Shown: positions 20,960 to 24,180 of the stretch, in pieces
Numbering within the stretch: position 1 is the stretch's first letter
How the letters are laid out: every line of letters starts with the position of its first letter
Assembly (NCBI GenBank): GCA_018398765.1
Contig: JAHBMJ010001799.1
Span: 1,706 to 25,885 of the forward strand
Direction: 5' to 3'
Source of the DNA: Chromera velia
Taxonomy: Eukaryota; Sar; Chromeraceae
Length of the DNA stretch: 24,180 nt
Notes under the pieces: generated by a model
Database searches by the model: none
Seen by the model: the letters and a program-made list of their open reading frames with translations, nothing else
What the model was told of the DNA's origin: nothing
Program-made: the position numbers and the translations under genes

Positions 20960-21519
20960 TGTTCTTATCTGTAAAGGAGTGGGGGGTTAGGTGTGTTAGC
21001 CTGATACATTGGGCCGGAGTGAGAGAGCATGACTGGAGGCGGAATGAAGCGGAGAGGGAGATTTGGTTCTGCCAATGGCCTTGGAAGTCAAAGACTGCCT
21101 AGCGCTGCACCCTCCTCTTAAAGCTAGAAGAGGTTGTACTAACTGAACTTATCCATTCTTCTTCTCGGTCGTTGATGCAGCGTGCTTGGTAGGAGTCCTT
21201 CTCCTCTTAGCATGAGTTGGTTTTCGCTTTGGCCTGTTTTTCCTCATTAATTGGTACTGCATGCCGGAGGTTTTTTGTCCAAGACCACTCTAGGGAGCGG
21301 GCCAATAGACCGTATGCATGACCAGACACGTAGCGTGCAGCGGGTAATGCCAAGCAGTTGCGTGATGCATATGTATAGGGTGGAGGTACTACCCGGACGG
21401 GCAGATGCATGCTCCCATACCCCCCCTTAATACCTAATACCTAATGCCCCCAGCGCACCGTCAAGTGCGCAATCCGCGGGCCGCGGCGTTCCGGCCGTGG
21501 CGTGTACGCGGCGTGTTTA
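20960..21519. other. Non-coding stretch between the retroelement and element 2
   Basis: Probably the 3' end of the retroelement followed by the unresolved left part of element 2. TAATACCTAATACCTAATGC near 21429 is a small direct repeat. No gene or RNA recognised; no poly-A tail or target duplication could be fixed. Confidence 0.4.
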
Positions 21520-22160
21520 ATCGCCTCGGGGGGCAGCTCAGCTCTGCTGAGATTAGCCGAGAAGCCCTGAGATCGCACGCACTCGCATAACGTATTTTTT
21601 TATTTTGGGGGGGCCGGCCAGGGGGTCGCTTCTATATATCTACAGTGTCGCCCGAATTCCAAAATATGCCCCTCAAGCAACTCCACGGAGCCGCGATCAC
21701 ACATATACCTTAATTACTTCGCACATGCATGCGTGCCCCTCAAGTAACTTGCACGGAGTAACTGTTTCAAGTGTATGCTCGCGCGGTCCCGAAAAGCATA
21801 CTTTGTATGCGTTACCGTGGCCCCCGCCCCATGTATGCATGCACCTGCACAATTAAGACATCTGACACACTCCGTGCAAATGGCCCGGAAAGCGAAATTT
21901 ATTCTTGTTGCCCCTACTTTAAATTTAGAAAGTGCCTCCTCAGCTGAATTGTCTTTCCGGGGCCGAGCTTGGCGTGTGTCAGATCTTCCTATAAACGTCG
22001 GACGCAGCCATCCGTGTGGTCTGGGAGGTATATTTTTTGTTAAGTGCCCTCTCAGCTTCGCTTTCCGGGCCATGCCCAAGCCCCTGATGGTGTGCATCAA
22101 TCAAATTTGCGGACCCTCTAAAGGGCTCCCCGAGGCACTCACCCAACTGGTTGGGTGTAT
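21520..22160. mobile_element. Foldback DNA element 2, related to element 1 in opposite orientation
   Basis: The right end (22125-22160) matches the 36-bp terminal repeat of element 1. Reading inward, the sequence follows the reverse complement of 6109-6540, including the unit with the CTCAGC/GCTGAG hairpin at about 21521, with many substitutions. A nested foldback (21881-22072) accounts for much of the extra length. The left terminal repeat was not found, so the copy may be truncated or its left border lies further left in diverged sequence. Confidence 0.7.
21881..22072. mobile_element. Nested 192-bp foldback with perfect 16-bp inverted ends
   Basis: TGGCCCGGAAAGCGAA at 21881-21896 is repeated as its exact reverse complement at 22057-22072. 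Element 1 lacks this block between otherwise matching flanks, so it looks like a later insertion. It has no coding capacity. No clear target duplication. Confidence 0.65.
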
Positions 22161-22558
22161 ATCGTCTTGTATAGTGTGTAACACACAGCAATCAAAAGAT
22201 CTGAGAATAATCATGGCGAGCATATGTATAGAGACTGTATGAATATGTTTGGAATATATATCAATTGCCATGTCCACATTTTTATGCACCTTGCTCAGAC
22301 TGCTGGGTCGCATTCATCTGCACTTGTCCAGACAGGGCCTTTCTGTGTGGTTTCGAGACAACAAGCCGGTCAAAAGTTGGACAAATGTGCACTAGAAGCA
22401 AACACAAACTTAAGTAAATTTTAACACAAAAAATGTGCATGAAAGTCCACCTCCCATACATCACGGACAAATATGCAGCCTCTCTGGGTATACACCAAAT
22501 TGTAAGGACGTAACAGGGGAAGTGACATCTTGTCTTTATGACTTTTCTCGTCATTCGG
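22161..22558 (+). promoter_or_regulatory. Presumed upstream region of gene E
   Basis: AT-leaning non-coding sequence between element 2 and the gene E start. No recognisable core-promoter motif. A promoter here is inferred from position only. Confidence 0.25.
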
Positions 22559-23575
22559 ATGGAAGCAAAGAAAAACATGAACGACCAAAGGCAGCCACGA
22601 GGAGCGGGACGTTGCTCATCAGTTTTGCTAGCGACCTTCGTGACAAGTCTCCGGTCTAAATCTCTATGGTATACTCTCAGATTTCTCGTTCTAACAGTTA
22701 CCTTGAGTCTCACAGGTGGTATTGTTACCATTTTTTCTGCTCGAGGGACCCAAACAGTGCTGGGTTCTTTGACGCTTCAAAGCGACAGTCTCGTACGTCT
22801 AACGGACTTGCGGTGGAGGTTGTGGAAGTCCCACAAGACCCTCATAAGATTTGTGCAGGAAAGCAGGGCGAATGCTGCAGCGGGAGTGACCCTAGTGGTC
22901 GAAGGGGCCTTCGAATTGGAGACCCAGGTGGCGGTGGGGCAATTTTTGTTGAACCTAGAGATGCTCGAACTGCCACATCCAGAAAGTGCAGTAGCATTGA
23001 AACGGCCAGTAGAGTAATGGACGACCGTGCTTCAGACAGGTTTGGACTCTCAGAATATCCCGAAGAGTCTAGACGGTCAATTATTTGATCTAGATAATCA
23101 GATTGGAGACTGGTATTCCTCGATCTTAGGGAAAATGAAGACCGAATTGGAGGCGTAGCTCAAAGCCAGGGAGGTGATGTTCATCTACAACCTGATCACA
23201 ATAGCCTTTGTGGTCATTATCTGTTCGGGAGTCGCAATTTTTTTCACCATCAATGAACGCTGTCTGTCAAAGATGAAGAGGGCAAACACTGGGGTAAGCG
23301 CAGGGGCGGAAGAGAGTTCTGCTGCGAAAAAAGAGAAAATAAGAGTGAACCTAAGCAAGAAAGTCATGACTACTGCTGCCCTAGCCTTAGTGATGGATAC
23401 ATGTTGGGGTGGAAATGCCTTTCTGATTGTGTTCACGAACAGAGACGCTCTGGGAGATGTGAAAAACACCCGATTGCCCCAGTTGGAAGCGGCACTCGAG
23501 ATTCAGTACATAGACCCGATCCTCACAGAGTCCGCCTCCCGGTTCGTTCTCTCCAACGCCACTGCGGACAGCTAG
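22559..23575 (+). CDS. Gene E: membrane protein with two or three TM segments; either has a 156-bp intron or is a pseudogene
   Basis: From ATG at 22559 one frame runs to TAG at 23573, interrupted by TAA at 23015 and TAG at 23156. An intron 23014-23169 (GTAATG donor, GCCAG acceptor, 156 bp, phase 2) would remove both and give 286 residues. However, the sequence between the stops also reads as protein in the same frame, which favours two nonsense mutations. A transmembrane segment lies at about residues 37-60 (FLVLTVTLSLTGGIVTIFSA), then about 95 residues likely outside the membrane, then a second segment (FIYNLITIAFVVIICSGVAI) and a possible third (TTAALALVMDTCWGGNAFLI). The final part, YIDPILTESASRFVLSNATA, loosely recalls a segment found in microbial sensor and cyclase proteins; this is weak. 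The gene may continue beyond a further intron to the right. Confidence 0.5.

Positions 23576-24180
<605 letters not shown>

Noticed and set aside
18439-23575. Reassigned stop codons as an explanation for in-frame stops
   Set aside because: TAA, TAG and TGA all occur as interruptions, while TAA and TAG end the intact genes A to D, so a changed code is unlikely.

Overview
This looks like nuclear DNA of an intron-rich protist. The genes combine long spliced exons with introns full of tetranucleotide and dinucleotide microsatellites, ankyrin-repeat proteins, AT-rich spacers and decayed non-LTR retrotransposon sequence. This style fits a chromerid alga such as Chromera velia, but that assignment is inference from style and not a sequence match.

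Layout, left to right. (1) Gene A (+, about 209-5114): an intron-rich gene for a long, disordered, Ser/Pro/Arg/Glu-rich protein of unknown function, with five copies of an 11-residue repeat. (2) An AT-rich spacer, then a foldback DNA element (6109-7000) with 36-bp terminal inverted repeats and a 3 x 68-bp internal tandem. (3) Gene B (+, 7152-9164): an intronless 670-residue protein with degenerate ankyrin-like repeats. (4) An AT-rich convergent spacer holding a small MITE-like foldback. (5) Gene C (-, 12221-9907): a five-exon DUF89/ARMT1-type damage-control phosphatase, the best-recognised gene here; a 7-base N gap lies in its first intron. (6) A divergent promoter region. (7) Gene D (+, 13098-17513): five exons whose splice phases all match, giving a 903-residue protein with an acylation-type N-terminus, about ten ankyrin repeats, a domain carrying the three signature motifs of the HET (heterokaryon incompatibility, TIR-related) fold, and a leucine-rich C-terminus. 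(8) An AT-rich spacer, then a decayed LINE-type ORF with reverse transcriptase and RNase H (about 18439-20959). Its reading frame stays open in register for about 2.3 kb and is broken almost only by stop codons. (9) A second copy of part of the foldback element in opposite orientation (about 21520-22160), itself carrying a nested 192-bp foldback. (10) Gene E (+, 22559-23575): a membrane protein broken by two in-frame stops that a 156-bp intron could remove. (11) A TG-rich microsatellite that runs off the right edge.

There is no operon logic here; these are independent eukaryotic genes. The most interesting item is gene D, an NLR-like architecture (sensor repeats, HET/TIR-like domain, LRR, membrane-anchor motif) without a visible NTPase. 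Second is the pair of inverted foldback elements whose matching ends bound about 16 kb containing genes B, C and D. Exon borders are my own reading of splice consensus and phase and are not supported by transcripts.
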